64,000 nt of DNA from Gilvimarinus algae (GCF_030518215.1 NZ_JAULRT010000052.1:310001-374000); one strand, 5' to 3'; positions 8,617 to 16,741 are shown, counted from the first letter of the stretch. The notes: generated from the sequence alone by a model not told the origin. Made by a program: numbers and translations.

Positions 8617-9651
8617 ATGTCGCAAGCAACACTTTTGCCCGAATGGGCTGACCAGTCAGCGGTGCTATTAACCTGGCCGCACGCCCAGACCGATTGGCAG
8701 CCTCTGTTGGATGATGTCACCCGAGTTTACCAAGAGCTCGCCGCGGCGATTTCCGGGCGGGCAAAGCTGCTGATCGCTGCCCCCGAAACGGCTCATGCTG
8801 GCATCGAGCAAGCTCTGGCCGCGGTGGCTGTGACGGCCGATCGCTACAAACTTTTCGATGTGGCCTCAGACGATACTTGGGCCAGGGATCATGGCCCGCT
8901 GACTGTTCGCGGAACTACGGGCCTGAAGCTTCTCGACTTTACCTTTAATGGCTGGGGCAACAAATTCTCTAGTGCGCAAGACAATCAAATCACTTCAACG
9001 CTCGCCGCTGCCGGCGCCTTTGCAGTGCCGGTTGAATCCTGTCCATTGGTTTTGGAAGGTGGCGCCGTTGAGATCGATGAAGAAGGCACCTTGTTAACCA
9101 CGGCTTCCTGCCTGCTCAATAAAAACCGTAACCCGGAGCTGAGCCGTGAGGCCATTGAACAAGAGCTGCAGCAGCGACTGGGTGTTAAAAAAATAAATTG
9201 GCTCGATTACGGCTACTTAGAGGGCGATGACACCGACAGCCATATCGATACGCTCGCCCGTCTGACGCCTGGCCAGGGCTTGGTCTATGTCGGTTGCGAT
9301 GATCCTGCGGATGATCATTATCTGGAGTTTCAGCGTATGGAGCAGCAGCTTGTGGGCATGACCAACGCCGATGGGCAGCCCTATCATCGCTTTCGCTTAC
9401 CCTGGCCAAAGGCGGTATTCGGAGGCGATGGGGAGCGTCTACCGGCCACCTATGCTAATTTTTTGATTGTGAACGGGTCGGTGCTGGTGCCTGTCTATCG
9501 CGACGACAAAGACGCCGAAGCGCTAAGTGTGATTGGTAGTGCCTTTCCGGGTTATGAGGTTATTGGCATTGACTGCCTGGCCCTGATTGAGCAGCACGGC
9601 AGCCTGCACTGTATCACTATGCAATTACCTGAGGGGGTGATCAGCTTTTGA
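8617..9651 (+). CDS. aguA: Agmatine deiminase
   Basis: Converts agmatine to N-carbamoylputrescine and ammonia, the first step of the agmatine route to putrescine. 344 residues. Peptidylarginine-deiminase fold motifs are seen: WARDHGPLTV near residue 90, LEGGAVEID near 145, the histidine segment GDDTDSHIDTLAR near 205, and the nucleophilic Cys332 in LHCITMQ at the C terminus. The next gene encodes the enzyme for the following step and starts inside the last codon (TTGA overlap), so the pair is translated together. Cytoplasmic. Confidence 0.96.
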   Translation: MSQATLLPEWADQSAVLLTWPHAQTDWQPLLDDVTRVYQELAAAISGRAKLLIAAPETAHAGIEQALAAVAVTADRYKLFDVASDDTWARDHGPLTVRGTTGLKLLDFTFNGWGNKFSSAQDNQITSTLAAAGAFAVPVESCPLVLEGGAVEIDEEGTLLTTASCLLNKNRNPELSREAIEQELQQRLGVKKINWLDYGYLEGDDTDSHIDTLARLTPGQGLVYVGCDDPADDHYLEFQRMEQQLVGMTNADGQPYHRFRLPWPKAVFGGDGERLPATYANFLIVNGSVLVPVYRDDKDAEALSVIGSAFPGYEVIGIDCLALIEQHGSLHCITMQLPEGVISF

Positions 9652-10526
9652 GTAAAATATCAGTAGGTATGGTTCAGCACTGCTGTTCTGCTGACCTTAG
9701 CGCCAACCTCGATGCCAGTGTGGCCGGAATTCGCAAAGCCGCGGCCCAAGGGGCGCAGTTGGTGGTGTTACAGGAGCTGCATCGCGGGCTTTACTTTTGC
9801 CAGCGAGAGCGCGTTGAAGAGTTTGACTTGGCGGAGACGATTCCCGGCCCGAGCAGCGAGCGCTTGGGAGCCCTTGCCCGCGAGTTGGGTATTGTTATTG
9901 TTGCTTCCTTGTTCGAAAAGCGCGCGACCGGGCTTTATCATAACACCGCCGTAGTTATTGAGACGGACGGTGAAATCGCTGGCATATACCGCAAAATGCA
10001 CATACCCGATGACCCCGGCTTCTACGAGAAGTTTTACTTTACTCCGGGGGATCTGGGCTTTACGCCCCTCAATACATCAGTGGGGCGTCTTGGGGTGCTT
10101 GTGTGTTGGGATCAGTGGTTTCCCGAAGCGGCGCGCTTGATGGCCATGGCTGGTGCCGAACTGCTGATTTACCCCACTGCGATCGGCTGGGCGCCTGCCG
10201 ATGAAGCTGATGAAAAGCAGCGTCAGCGCGATGCCTGGGTCACGATTCAACGCTCTCACGCCGTGGCCAATGGTCTGCCGGTTGTGAGTGTGAATCGTGT
10301 TGGCCATGAGTCGGACCCCGAAGGGGGTGACGGCATTGACTTTTGGGGCCATTCCTTTGTCGCCGGGCCGCAAGGCGAATTTCTTAAGGTGCTGGGCGAA
10401 GAGGAAGAGGTGGCGGTAGTGGGCCTTGATCGGCGGCGCTCTGAAGATGTCCGTCGTATTTGGCCTTTTCTGCGCGACAGGCGAATTGACCACTACACCG
10501 ATTTGCTCAAGCTCTATCGGGATTAA
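9648..10526 (+). CDS. aguB: N-carbamoylputrescine amidase
   Basis: Nitrilase-superfamily hydrolase that splits N-carbamoylputrescine into putrescine, CO2 and ammonia. 292 residues. The catalytic triad is visible: Glu43 (VLQELHRG), Lys116 (YRKMHIPDD) and Cys153 (LVCWDQWFPE). The start is TTG, overlapping the aguA stop as TTGA, which fits tight coupling with the enzyme of the preceding step. There is no alternative start near the conserved N terminus apart from Met8, which would cut into the first beta strand. A diguanylate cyclase gene begins 8 bp after its stop. Confidence 0.95.
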   Translation: MSKISVGMVQHCCSADLSANLDASVAGIRKAAAQGAQLVVLQELHRGLYFCQRERVEEFDLAETIPGPSSERLGALARELGIVIVASLFEKRATGLYHNTAVVIETDGEIAGIYRKMHIPDDPGFYEKFYFTPGDLGFTPLNTSVGRLGVLVCWDQWFPEAARLMAMAGAELLIYPTAIGWAPADEADEKQRQRDAWVTIQRSHAVANGLPVVSVNRVGHESDPEGGDGIDFWGHSFVAGPQGEFLKVLGEEEEVAVVGLDRRRSEDVRRIWPFLRDRRIDHYTDLLKLYRD

Positions 10527-10534
10527 TTGCGGCC

Positions 10535-11236
10535 ATGGTGGAGCGCACCGGGGATTCATCGGTCTGTCGCGTTGCTGGCGAGGACTGCCGCTATCAAAGT
10601 GAGCTGCTGCAGCTTCGGCAAGAGGTTGAGCAGTTGACCGAGCAGGCGCGTACCGACGCCTTAACCGGGTTGTTTAACTTTCGGCATTTCAATGAGACCC
10701 TCAACCATGAAATGGAGAGGGTCAGGCGCAGCGGCCAGCCTCTGGCGCTGGTCATTGGCGATATCGACCACTTCAAGCGATTTAACGATACCCACGGACA
10801 CGAAATGGGTAACCGGTTGTTGCAATCGGTTGCCGGCACCGTTGACCGGCAGTTGCGCAAGCTGGATATCGCCTGTCGCTACGGCGGTGAAGAGTTCGCC
10901 GTGATCCTACCCGGCACGCCGTTGGGGCAGGCGAGTAAAGTGGCTGAACGTATCCGAGCGGCGGTCGAGTCTTTAATGTTGGGGGACGAGGCTGGCCAGC
11001 CCCTGCAGGTGACAATGAGCCTTGGTGTCGCGGGGTTTGTCGCTTCGCAAACCTGTACCCCCAGCCGGTTAATCGATGCTGCTGATGCTGAACTCTACTC
11101 GGCCAAAGCCGCAGGTCGCAACCGCGTCAGTACGGCTCGGGAAAAATTGACAGCGGATCAATCGGTGACCAACGAAGAAAAGTCAGCTTTGTTTGCACTC
11201 TTGCGCGACGATGATTCACAAACCAATCGGGAGTAA
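10535..11236 (+). CDS. Soluble GGDEF diguanylate cyclase
   Basis: 233 residues with no membrane segment. A short charged coiled-coil-like stretch (residues about 20–38) leads into a GGDEF domain that makes cyclic di-GMP from two GTP. The active-site motif is GGEEF at 117–121, with the metal-binding segment GDIDHFKRFND around 75–85. The product-inhibition site RxxD lies five residues before the active motif (RKLD, 108–111), so the enzyme should be feedback-controlled. No sensory domain is recognised. Start 8 bp after aguB and stop 2 bp before bcp, so the four genes aguA–aguB–cyclase–bcp may share one transcript. Confidence 0.9.
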   Translation: MVERTGDSSVCRVAGEDCRYQSELLQLRQEVEQLTEQARTDALTGLFNFRHFNETLNHEMERVRRSGQPLALVIGDIDHFKRFNDTHGHEMGNRLLQSVAGTVDRQLRKLDIACRYGGEEFAVILPGTPLGQASKVAERIRAAVESLMLGDEAGQPLQVTMSLGVAGFVASQTCTPSRLIDAADAELYSAKAAGRNRVSTAREKLTADQSVTNEEKSALFALLRDDDSQTNRE

Positions 11237-11238
11237 CT

Positions 11239-11715
11239 ATGAGCTTTCCTAAAGTGGGCAACCTGGCCCCGGTGTTTACCTTGAAAAACCAACGTGATGA
11301 GAAGGTGGCCCTGAAGGATTTTCGCGGTAAAAAAAATGTACTGGTGTACTTTTACCCTAAAGCCATGACGCCGGGATGTACCACCCAGGCCTGTGGCATT
11401 CGCGACACCCGGGCCGAGTTCGAAGCGCTGGACACCGTGGTTCTCGCAATCAGTCCAGACCCCGTTGCCAGGCTGGCGAAATTTGAGGAAAAGCACGAGC
11501 TCAATTTCGACCTGCTTAGTGACGAGGACCACGCCGTTGCAGATAAGTATGGCGCTTGGGGGCTTAAAAAATTTATGGGGCGCGAGTTTATGGGTGTCTT
11601 GAGAACCTCATTCTTTATCGATAAAGAGGGACGCCTGCGCCATATCTTCGATAAAGTGAAGACCAAATCACACGATCAGGATGCCCTCGACTGGCTGAAA
11701 AGTCAGTTTGGCTAG
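11239..11715 (+). CDS. bcp: Thioredoxin-dependent thiol peroxidase (peroxiredoxin Bcp/PrxQ)
   Basis: Reduces hydrogen peroxide and organic peroxides in the cytoplasm using thioredoxin. 158 residues, the usual length. The peroxidatic Cys is in AMTPGCTTQACGIRD, and the second Cys five residues later is the resolving Cys of the atypical two-Cys PrxQ type. The C terminus FDKVKTKSHDQDAL matches the family. The start is an ATG only two bases after the cyclase stop, with GGGAG upstream inside the previous gene. Confidence 0.94.
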   Translation: MSFPKVGNLAPVFTLKNQRDEKVALKDFRGKKNVLVYFYPKAMTPGCTTQACGIRDTRAEFEALDTVVLAISPDPVARLAKFEEKHELNFDLLSDEDHAVADKYGAWGLKKFMGREFMGVLRTSFFIDKEGRLRHIFDKVKTKSHDQDALDWLKSQFG

Positions 11716-12077
11716 AGCACAAAGTGTTCAGATCTGGGTGAGAAATGGTCTCTAACTCATTGCTTTACAATGATTTTTGTTTTTGGTTGGCAGTTAAACT
11801 GTGACCAGCTGCAAAAAAAGTAGAGAAAGCCGACAGGGCGTTAAAAATAATCCGCCATTTGGCCTATAATCCAACTTAGCAGTCGGGCGGGTTGCTCGAC
11901 TGTCGGGCTATATAGCAGGAGATTCTATTGAGTGGGAATTTGCTCAAAAAGAATTCTTGAATTATGCGCCAATGCGCATTGTCATTGCTCCTGCTTAGCG
12001 ATATATTTTTTAAACGCCAAATATGACGCTTGGCTACTTTGGTTAAATACCATCCAGCTTGGCACAAGGAGAGCCCC
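11716..12077 (+). other. Gene-free region with promoter and operator-like repeats before the AraC-type gene
   Basis: No convincing reading frame. TATAAT lies at 11865–11870 (only a weak TTAAAA at 18 bp upstream as -35). Just downstream are two direct copies of GTCGGGC starting at 11882 and 11902, exactly 20 bp or two helical turns apart, overlapping an inverted repeat CAGTCG/CGACTG (11880–11885 and 11897–11902). Farther on are the perfect palindromes AAGAATTCTT (11949–11958) and AATGCGCATT (11971–11980). This is the arrangement expected of a control region for the downstream regulator gene. The binding proteins are unknown. Confidence 0.4.
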
Positions 12078-12515
12078 ATGATTCAGTTGCAGCGATTAGG
12101 TCCCCAAGTTACGGATGCGGACGGCTTTGCGCGTTCCGGTATTCGCTCCTATCACGAATATGTGGTTCTCGCCCGCCTGCCGGAGGTTGAGGGTGTATCA
12201 GGTAGAGTGATCGAGGCTCTGCAAAAGCGGGTAGGTCACTCCCCCATGGCCATTGAGCACATCGCCGAAGATCTCAATCTGTCAAAACGCACCTTGCAGC
12301 GCCGTTTGCAGCAGCAGGACTCCAGCTTTGCCCAGTTGCGGGACAGCCTGCGCTTTCATTACGCCATCAAGTACCTGATTGATGAGCATATGAGCGTCGA
12401 CGCGGTTTCGACAGCGCTGGATTTTTCTGACAGGACAAGTTTTACCAACGCTTTTAAGCGCTGGACGAATCTCTCCCCCAGCGTATTTCGCAAACTGTTT
12501 CGCGATTACGCCTGA
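12078..12515 (+). CDS. AraC-type HTH protein without a ligand-binding domain
   Basis: 145 residues from ATG at 12078, which is preceded by an excellent AAGGAGA; the frame extends to 12030 but that start has no ribosome site. The C-terminal about 100 residues are the double helix-turn-helix DNA-binding domain of AraC/XylS regulators: first HTH around IEHIAEDLNLSKRTLQRRL and second around VDAVSTALDFSDRTSFTNAF, ending with the family WTNLSPSVFRK segment. The N-terminal 45 residues are too short for a usual effector domain, so it may respond to level only or to a partner. Preceded by a repeat-rich upstream region; unlinked to yajC downstream. Confidence 0.82.
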   Translation: MIQLQRLGPQVTDADGFARSGIRSYHEYVVLARLPEVEGVSGRVIEALQKRVGHSPMAIEHIAEDLNLSKRTLQRRLQQQDSSFAQLRDSLRFHYAIKYLIDEHMSVDAVSTALDFSDRTSFTNAFKRWTNLSPSVFRKLFRDYA

Positions 12516-12598
12516 GCAACACCTTAGGCTTCAACCCGATTGCCTGAAGTTACTAAAGAAGGTAGAGTTACGCCTTTGTAAAGTGACGAGGTTTTTTC

Positions 12599-12931
12599 AT
12601 GGGATTTTTCTTCGAGACGGCGATGGCCCAGAGCCAAGCCGCGCCTCAAGGGGCGCCAATGTACATCAATTTGTTGATGTTCGGTGGTTTGTTCCTGTTC
12701 ATGTACCTGTTGATTATCCGCCCTCAGCGCAAGCGTCAAAAAGAGCATCAAAACTTGGTGTCTGCGCTGCAAAAAGGTGACGAGGTATTGCTCACCAGCG
12801 GTATGCTGGGCAAGGTCGTAAAAGTGGATGAAAACTACATTGTTCTGGAAACCGGCAACAATATAGAGCTCAAGTTTCAGAAAGTAGCCGTGCACGCCGT
12901 TTTGCCTAAAGGCACTATCAAGTCTATCTAA
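12599..12931 (+). CDS. yajC: Preprotein translocase subunit YajC
   Basis: Small inner-membrane protein of the SecDF–YajC complex that assists protein export. 110 residues: a short N terminus, one transmembrane helix (about 22–40), the conserved IIRPQRKRQKEH just after it, and a cytoplasmic domain with KGDEVLLTSGMLGKV. In most gammaproteobacteria it lies between tgt and secD; here neither is near, the flanking genes being an AraC-type regulator and a PLP enzyme. A GAGG sits just upstream of the ATG. Confidence 0.93.
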   Translation: MGFFFETAMAQSQAAPQGAPMYINLLMFGGLFLFMYLLIIRPQRKRQKEHQNLVSALQKGDEVLLTSGMLGKVVKVDENYIVLETGNNIELKFQKVAVHAVLPKGTIKSI

Positions 12932-12995
12932 GGTCTGTTCTCCCTTTCCTGACTCCACCTATAATGGCAAAAAACCGTTACTGGTGGAGTTCTGG

Positions 12996-13976
12996 ATGTC
13001 TCCTTTAAGCTTTCCTCCCAAGATCGCGCTGGCACAAACGCCGACGCCGCTTGATCGGCTCGAACGCGGTGATGTCGACCCCTACCGTCTGTGGTGTAAA
13101 AGGGATGATCTTACCGGCTGCGCCCTGAGCGGCAATAAGGTTCGTAAGTTGGAGTTTGTCCTTAGCGAAGCTCTCTCGCAGGGTGCCGACACTTTAATTA
13201 CCTGTGGTGGTTTACAGTCTAACCACTGTCGGGCAACGGCTTTGATTGCTGCAGCCTGGGGGCTGAATTGCCGGTTGGTGCTTCGGGGCGAGCCGGAGCA
13301 GGTATATGATGGGAATTTACTGCTCGGCCAGTTGGCTGGTGCGCAGATTGCGTGTTTCAGCGAGCGCGAGTATCGCAAAAAGCTGCCCGAGCTGTTGGCG
13401 CATCAGGTCCAGCAAGTGTTAGCCAGCGGAGGCAAGCCCTATGTTATCCCTACCGGTGCCAGCGATGCCGTTGGCTTGTGGGGCTATGTAGCTGCAGCAA
13501 AAGAACTGGCAGAGGACTTCCAGCGGTGCCAGATTAAGCAGCCACTGGTCGTGTGTGCGGCGGGCTCTGGAGGCACTTTGGCGGGATTGGCTGCCGGGCT
13601 ATCGGCTTTTTTACCCACGGCAGAGGTATTGGGTATCGCCGTGTGCGATAGCGCCGAATATTTCCGTCAGCGCGTGTATGAGGATGTCTCTGCGGCGATG
13701 GAGCGCTATCCGGGTTGCGGACTCAAGATGCCCGAAAATTTTACCGTGGTGGATGATTATATCGGGCCGGGCTACGCTCTTGTCTACCCTGAGGTAACAC
13801 AGGCCATTGCCGAGGCGGCCCAATCTTCTGGCTTGATGCTCGATCCAGTCTATACCGGTAAAGCCTATTTTGGCATGCTGGAGCAACTGCGCCAACGAGC
13901 GTTTGCGCCCAGGGATGTGGTGTTTGTTCACACCGGCGGAATCTTCGGTCTCTTTCCCTATAAACACGCCTTTTAA
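12996..13976 (+). CDS. PLP-dependent D-cysteine desulfhydrase / ACC deaminase-like enzyme
   Basis: Fold-type II pyridoxal-phosphate enzyme, 326 residues. The PLP lysine is in ALSGNKVRKLEF near residue 45, followed by GGLQSNHCRATA and the glycine-rich phosphate loop AAGSGGTLAGLAAG. The C-terminal VFVHTGGIFGLF matches the family, which includes D-cysteine desulfhydrase (DcyD) and 1-aminocyclopropane-1-carboxylate deaminase; the substrate cannot be fixed from sequence. ATG at 12996 has GGAG six bases upstream; a GTG at 12984 lies in frame but would place the ribosome site inside the gene. The symporter gene follows after 17 bp, suggesting uptake and breakdown of the same amino acid. Confidence 0.87.
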   Translation: MSPLSFPPKIALAQTPTPLDRLERGDVDPYRLWCKRDDLTGCALSGNKVRKLEFVLSEALSQGADTLITCGGLQSNHCRATALIAAAWGLNCRLVLRGEPEQVYDGNLLLGQLAGAQIACFSEREYRKKLPELLAHQVQQVLASGGKPYVIPTGASDAVGLWGYVAAAKELAEDFQRCQIKQPLVVCAAGSGGTLAGLAAGLSAFLPTAEVLGIAVCDSAEYFRQRVYEDVSAAMERYPGCGLKMPENFTVVDDYIGPGYALVYPEVTQAIAEAAQSSGLMLDPVYTGKAYFGMLEQLRQRAFAPRDVVFVHTGGIFGLFPYKHAF

Positions 13977-13993
13977 ACTGAGAGTGGCAAGTC

Positions 13994-15334
13994 ATGGAAA
14001 CTTTATCAGCGGTTTTTAGTGCCTTGAGTGGATTTATCTGGGGCCCTTATTTTTTGCTTTGGCTATTGCCCTTGGTCGGTGTGTTTTTGATGACCCGGCT
14101 GACAGGATTTCCGCTGTTGAGGATACCGGCTGCTTTTCGCCAGTTGTGGCAGGGGCGCCGGGGCAGGGGGCGCGGTGATGTCACCTCCTTTAATGCCTTA
14201 ATGACCGCGCTTTCGGCCACCATTGGTACCGGCAATATTGTCGGTGTCGCGACAGCCATAGGACTGGGCGGACCAGGGGCACTTTTTTGGATGTGGTGCA
14301 CAGCGCTGGTGGGTATGGCGACCAAGTATGCCGAGGCCGTGTGTGCTGTTCACTACCGCGAAACGGACAGTAAAGGCAATAATCTCGGTGGCCCGATGTA
14401 TTACATCAAGAACGGCCTGGGCCCCAAGTGGACCTGGCTTGGAGGTGCGTTCGCTGTATTCGGTTGTCTGGCGGGATTTGGTATCGGCAATACGGTTCAG
14501 GCGCATTCGGTGGCCGATGCGCTCAATGGCAGCCTATCAATACCTAAGGTCCTGACCGCAGTCGTGCTTATGGCGCTGGTGTTTGTGGTGCTCATTGGCG
14601 GGGTCAGGCGTATTGCCGAGGTGGCCGGCAAACTCGTGCCGTTTATGGGAATTGCCTATGTCCTCTGTGGTTTGACGGTGATTTTTATCAATCTGGGGGC
14701 TTTGCCGGCGGCCTTTTCGCTGATCATCGACAGCGCGTTTAACGGCACTGCGGCTGCCGGCGGGTTTGCCGGCGCCGGGGTAGCGCTGGCCATACAGTTT
14801 GGCGTGGCCCGCGGTGTATTTTCCAACGAGGCCGGTCTTGGCAGCGCCCCTATAGCACACGCTGCCGCGCAGACGGACAGTCCGGTGCGTCAGGGCATGG
14901 TGGCAATGCTCGGCACGTTTATCGACACTATTATCGTGTGCTCGATTACCGGCCTGGCCATTGTAGTTACTGGTGCCTGGAGCTCTGGAGAGGAGGGGGC
15001 TTTGATGTCGCAGGCGGCTTTCGCTCACAGTTTGCCCGCCGGTGACATCTTGATTTCGGTGGCAATCGCGCTCTTTGCGTTTACCACTCTGCTGGGCTGG
15101 AGCTATTACGGCGAGCGCTGTGCCCAGTATCTTTTCGGCGCTCGCGCCATCACACCTTTTCGCGTACTTTGGGTCCTGGCGATATTCGTTGGGGCTACGG
15201 CCGAGCTCAAGCTGGTGTGGATTGTTGCCGATGTGCTGAACGGTTTGATGGCTGTGCCCAACTTGATTGCGCTTGTGCTTCTTTCGGGCGTCGTTGTCAA
15301 GCTGACGCGCGAGTTCAAACAATCGGAGCGATAG
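13994..15334 (+). CDS. Sodium:alanine symporter (AGCS family)
   Basis: Inner-membrane secondary transporter of 446 residues with about ten to eleven hydrophobic segments. AGCS signatures are visible: LMTALSATIGTGNIVGVA near residue 75, GGPMYYIKNGLG near 130, GVARGVFSNEAGLGSAPIAH near 275, and TLLGWSYYGERC near 360. The family imports alanine or glycine, in some members the D-isomers, with sodium. It lies 17 bp behind the PLP desulfhydrase/deaminase gene and is probably in its operon. It ends 19 bp from the convergent tusE. Confidence 0.93.
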   Translation: METLSAVFSALSGFIWGPYFLLWLLPLVGVFLMTRLTGFPLLRIPAAFRQLWQGRRGRGRGDVTSFNALMTALSATIGTGNIVGVATAIGLGGPGALFWMWCTALVGMATKYAEAVCAVHYRETDSKGNNLGGPMYYIKNGLGPKWTWLGGAFAVFGCLAGFGIGNTVQAHSVADALNGSLSIPKVLTAVVLMALVFVVLIGGVRRIAEVAGKLVPFMGIAYVLCGLTVIFINLGALPAAFSLIIDSAFNGTAAAGGFAGAGVALAIQFGVARGVFSNEAGLGSAPIAHAAAQTDSPVRQGMVAMLGTFIDTIIVCSITGLAIVVTGAWSSGEEGALMSQAAFAHSLPAGDILISVAIALFAFTTLLGWSYYGERCAQYLFGARAITPFRVLWVLAIFVGATAELKLVWIVADVLNGLMAVPNLIALVLLSGVVVKLTREFKQSER

Positions 15335-15353
15335 TGGGCCAAACCCGCTGCCA

Positions 15354-15668
15354 TCAGAAGCAGTTAGCAGGACGCGGCAGGCCTGCTAGCTTGCTGACCA
15401 TCAGTGCCGGCTGCGGCGGGAAGAGTGTCTGCAGATAAATGCTACGGCCCTTTTCCGGTCCAAGATGCTGATTGACGTAGCGCACCAAAGCGCGACTGGT
15501 CGGTGACAAATCAAATTCCTGATAAAAGGCTTTGACCAGGGTAATGATTTCCCAATGATCCTCGGTCAGCTCGATATTTTCGGCTTGGGCCAGTGACTTG
15601 GCCACTTCAGGCGACCAGTCATTGAGATTCAACAGATAGCCGTCTTTGTCCACAGATGGGAGCGTCAT
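15354..15668 (-). CDS. tusE: Sulfurtransferase TusE (DsrC family)
   Basis: Last carrier in the Tus sulfur relay, passing persulfide sulfur to MnmA for 2-thiolation of wobble uridine in tRNA. The ATG at 15668 gives 104 residues, the family length; longer in-frame starts run back through tusB. The sole reactive Cys is the penultimate residue (PRPANCF, Cys103), and the second Cys found in true sulfite-reductase DsrC is missing, as expected for TusE. Conserved segments DGYLLNLNDWSPEVA and LTEDHWEII are present. Seven bases after the tusB stop; last gene of tusDCBE. Confidence 0.93.
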   Translation of the reverse strand: MTLPSVDKDGYLLNLNDWSPEVAKSLAQAENIELTEDHWEIITLVKAFYQEFDLSPTSRALVRYVNQHLGPEKGRSIYLQTLFPPQPALMVSKLAGLPRPANCF

Positions 15669-15675
15669 GGGGCGT

Positions 15676-15981
15676 TCAATACCAGCTTTGAATACACTGA
15701 TGCTGGCAGCTAAGCTGCACAAACCCTTGATAATCGGTAGGTTCAATATTGTCCAGCAGGTCTTGCAGTCCACGTGCTTGAGCGTCACTTTGCAGTACGT
15801 AGATGCCGATGCCTCGGGCGCTTGCCTGCTGCAAAGAGCCGGCGCAGGGGGAGTGAGCGACAGCGCCATAGGCACCATCCTCAATCAATAAAATGCAGTC
15901 CTGCTCACTGCATAACTGCAGGCAGGATTCTAAAGAGTTGTTACTAAACGGTGACTTGTTGACCGTATGCAAGGTGCTCAT
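15676..15981 (-). CDS. tusB: Sulfur relay protein TusB (DsrH family)
   Basis: Subunit of the TusBCD hexamer in tRNA thiolation. 101 residues, starting MSTLHTVNKSP, the usual N terminus, with LLIEDGAYGAV in the core. Its ATG shares one base with the tusC stop (TGATG), so translation is coupled. Cytoplasmic. Divergent in sequence, as is normal for TusB, but the position between tusC and tusE makes the call secure. Confidence 0.9.
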   Translation of the reverse strand: MSTLHTVNKSPFSNNSLESCLQLCSEQDCILLIEDGAYGAVAHSPCAGSLQQASARGIGIYVLQSDAQARGLQDLLDNIEPTDYQGFVQLSCQHQCIQSWY

Positions 15982-16340
15982 CAGAAACTCAACACTTGTC
16001 GCGCTTGGGCCAGAAGTGCCCGTGTGGCCTCGTCGTTCAACAATTGTACGTTATTCAGTGACAGAGAGTCACGGTCGAGACCGCGCCTGGTCAGCGAGCG
16101 CTCGTGAACATACACTTTTTCGACCCCGAATACCGCCAGCGCGCTGAGATTTTTCCCGAGTTCCTTTTGCTCAATCGCCGAGGCTTGTTGATGGCGGTAC
16201 GCTTGCCATACGCCCTCGTCCATCAGTAAAAGAGCGATGTCCTGCTCAAAGGCCGCTGCCGCAAGAACCGCATCCAATGCGTCACGGGCAAGGGAGCTGC
16301 CATAGGGCGAGTGACGGCTTATACAGACAATGGCAGACAT
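15981..16340 (-). CDS. tusC: Sulfur relay protein TusC (DsrF family)
   Basis: Subunit of the TusBCD complex. 119 residues from ATG at 16340, which leaves one base between the tusD stop and this start; a TTG at 16352 inside tusD is a possible but less likely start. Motifs of the family: the N-terminal strand SAIVCISRHSPYGSSLARDALD, read in two parts around ISRHSPYGS, and a DEGVW segment near residue 43. No clear Shine-Dalgarno sequence, so translation probably depends on ribosomes ending tusD. Confidence 0.9.
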   Translation of the reverse strand: MSAIVCISRHSPYGSSLARDALDAVLAAAAFEQDIALLLMDEGVWQAYRHQQASAIEQKELGKNLSALAVFGVEKVYVHERSLTRRGLDRDSLSLNNVQLLNDEATRALLAQARQVLSF

Positions 16341-16341
16341 T

Positions 16342-16734
16342 TCAGGCGCCAAAGGTCACTGTGCGATCGCAGGTGGCGCAGGCTTCAATGAGTTGCCCCA
16401 AACCGCTCAGGTTGAACTCGCAGGCGAGGTTGTCGGCTGGCTTGGCGTAGCGATCGCGCTCTGCCGCGTCCAGAACGCCCCGGCGCAAGGCGGCCGCGAT
16501 GCAAACGACCGCGTCGAGTTGGTGCTTTGTTATCAGTTGTCGCCAGGCCTGTTGCAAGTCCAGTTCATCTTGTGGCGGGCATGTCAGAGCGGAGCCGTTA
16601 TGAACGCCATCTGCGTAAAAAAACAGACGGGCTAATTGGTGCCCCTGCTCCAGCAGCGCCCGGCAAAAGCGGTAGGCCGAATAGCTGGCTGCACTGGAAT
16701 AGGGGGCGCCTAAGATGACAACGGTAAATTTCAT
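16342..16734 (-). CDS. tusD: Sulfurtransferase TusD (DsrE family)
   Basis: Accepts sulfur from TusA and hands it to TusE. 130 residues; the active Cys78 lies in LDAVVCIAAALRRGV, in the same place as in E. coli TusD. The N terminus KFTVVILGAPYSSAAS and FFYADGVHNGSAL also match. Its ATG stands only 7 bases after a strong terminator hairpin that closes yccA, and no Shine-Dalgarno sequence is visible before it, so how tusD is transcribed and initiated is not obvious. Confidence 0.92.
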   Translation of the reverse strand: MKFTVVILGAPYSSAASYSAYRFCRALLEQGHQLARLFFYADGVHNGSALTCPPQDELDLQQAWRQLITKHQLDAVVCIAAALRRGVLDAAERDRYAKPADNLACEFNLSGLGQLIEACATCDRTVTFGA

Positions 16735-16741
16735 GGGTGAT

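Noticed and set aside
14537-15322. 261-codon minus-strand frame inside the AGCS symporter gene
   Set aside because: Shadow frame, full of Arg/His/Gln with no domain; the plus-strand symporter motifs are clear.
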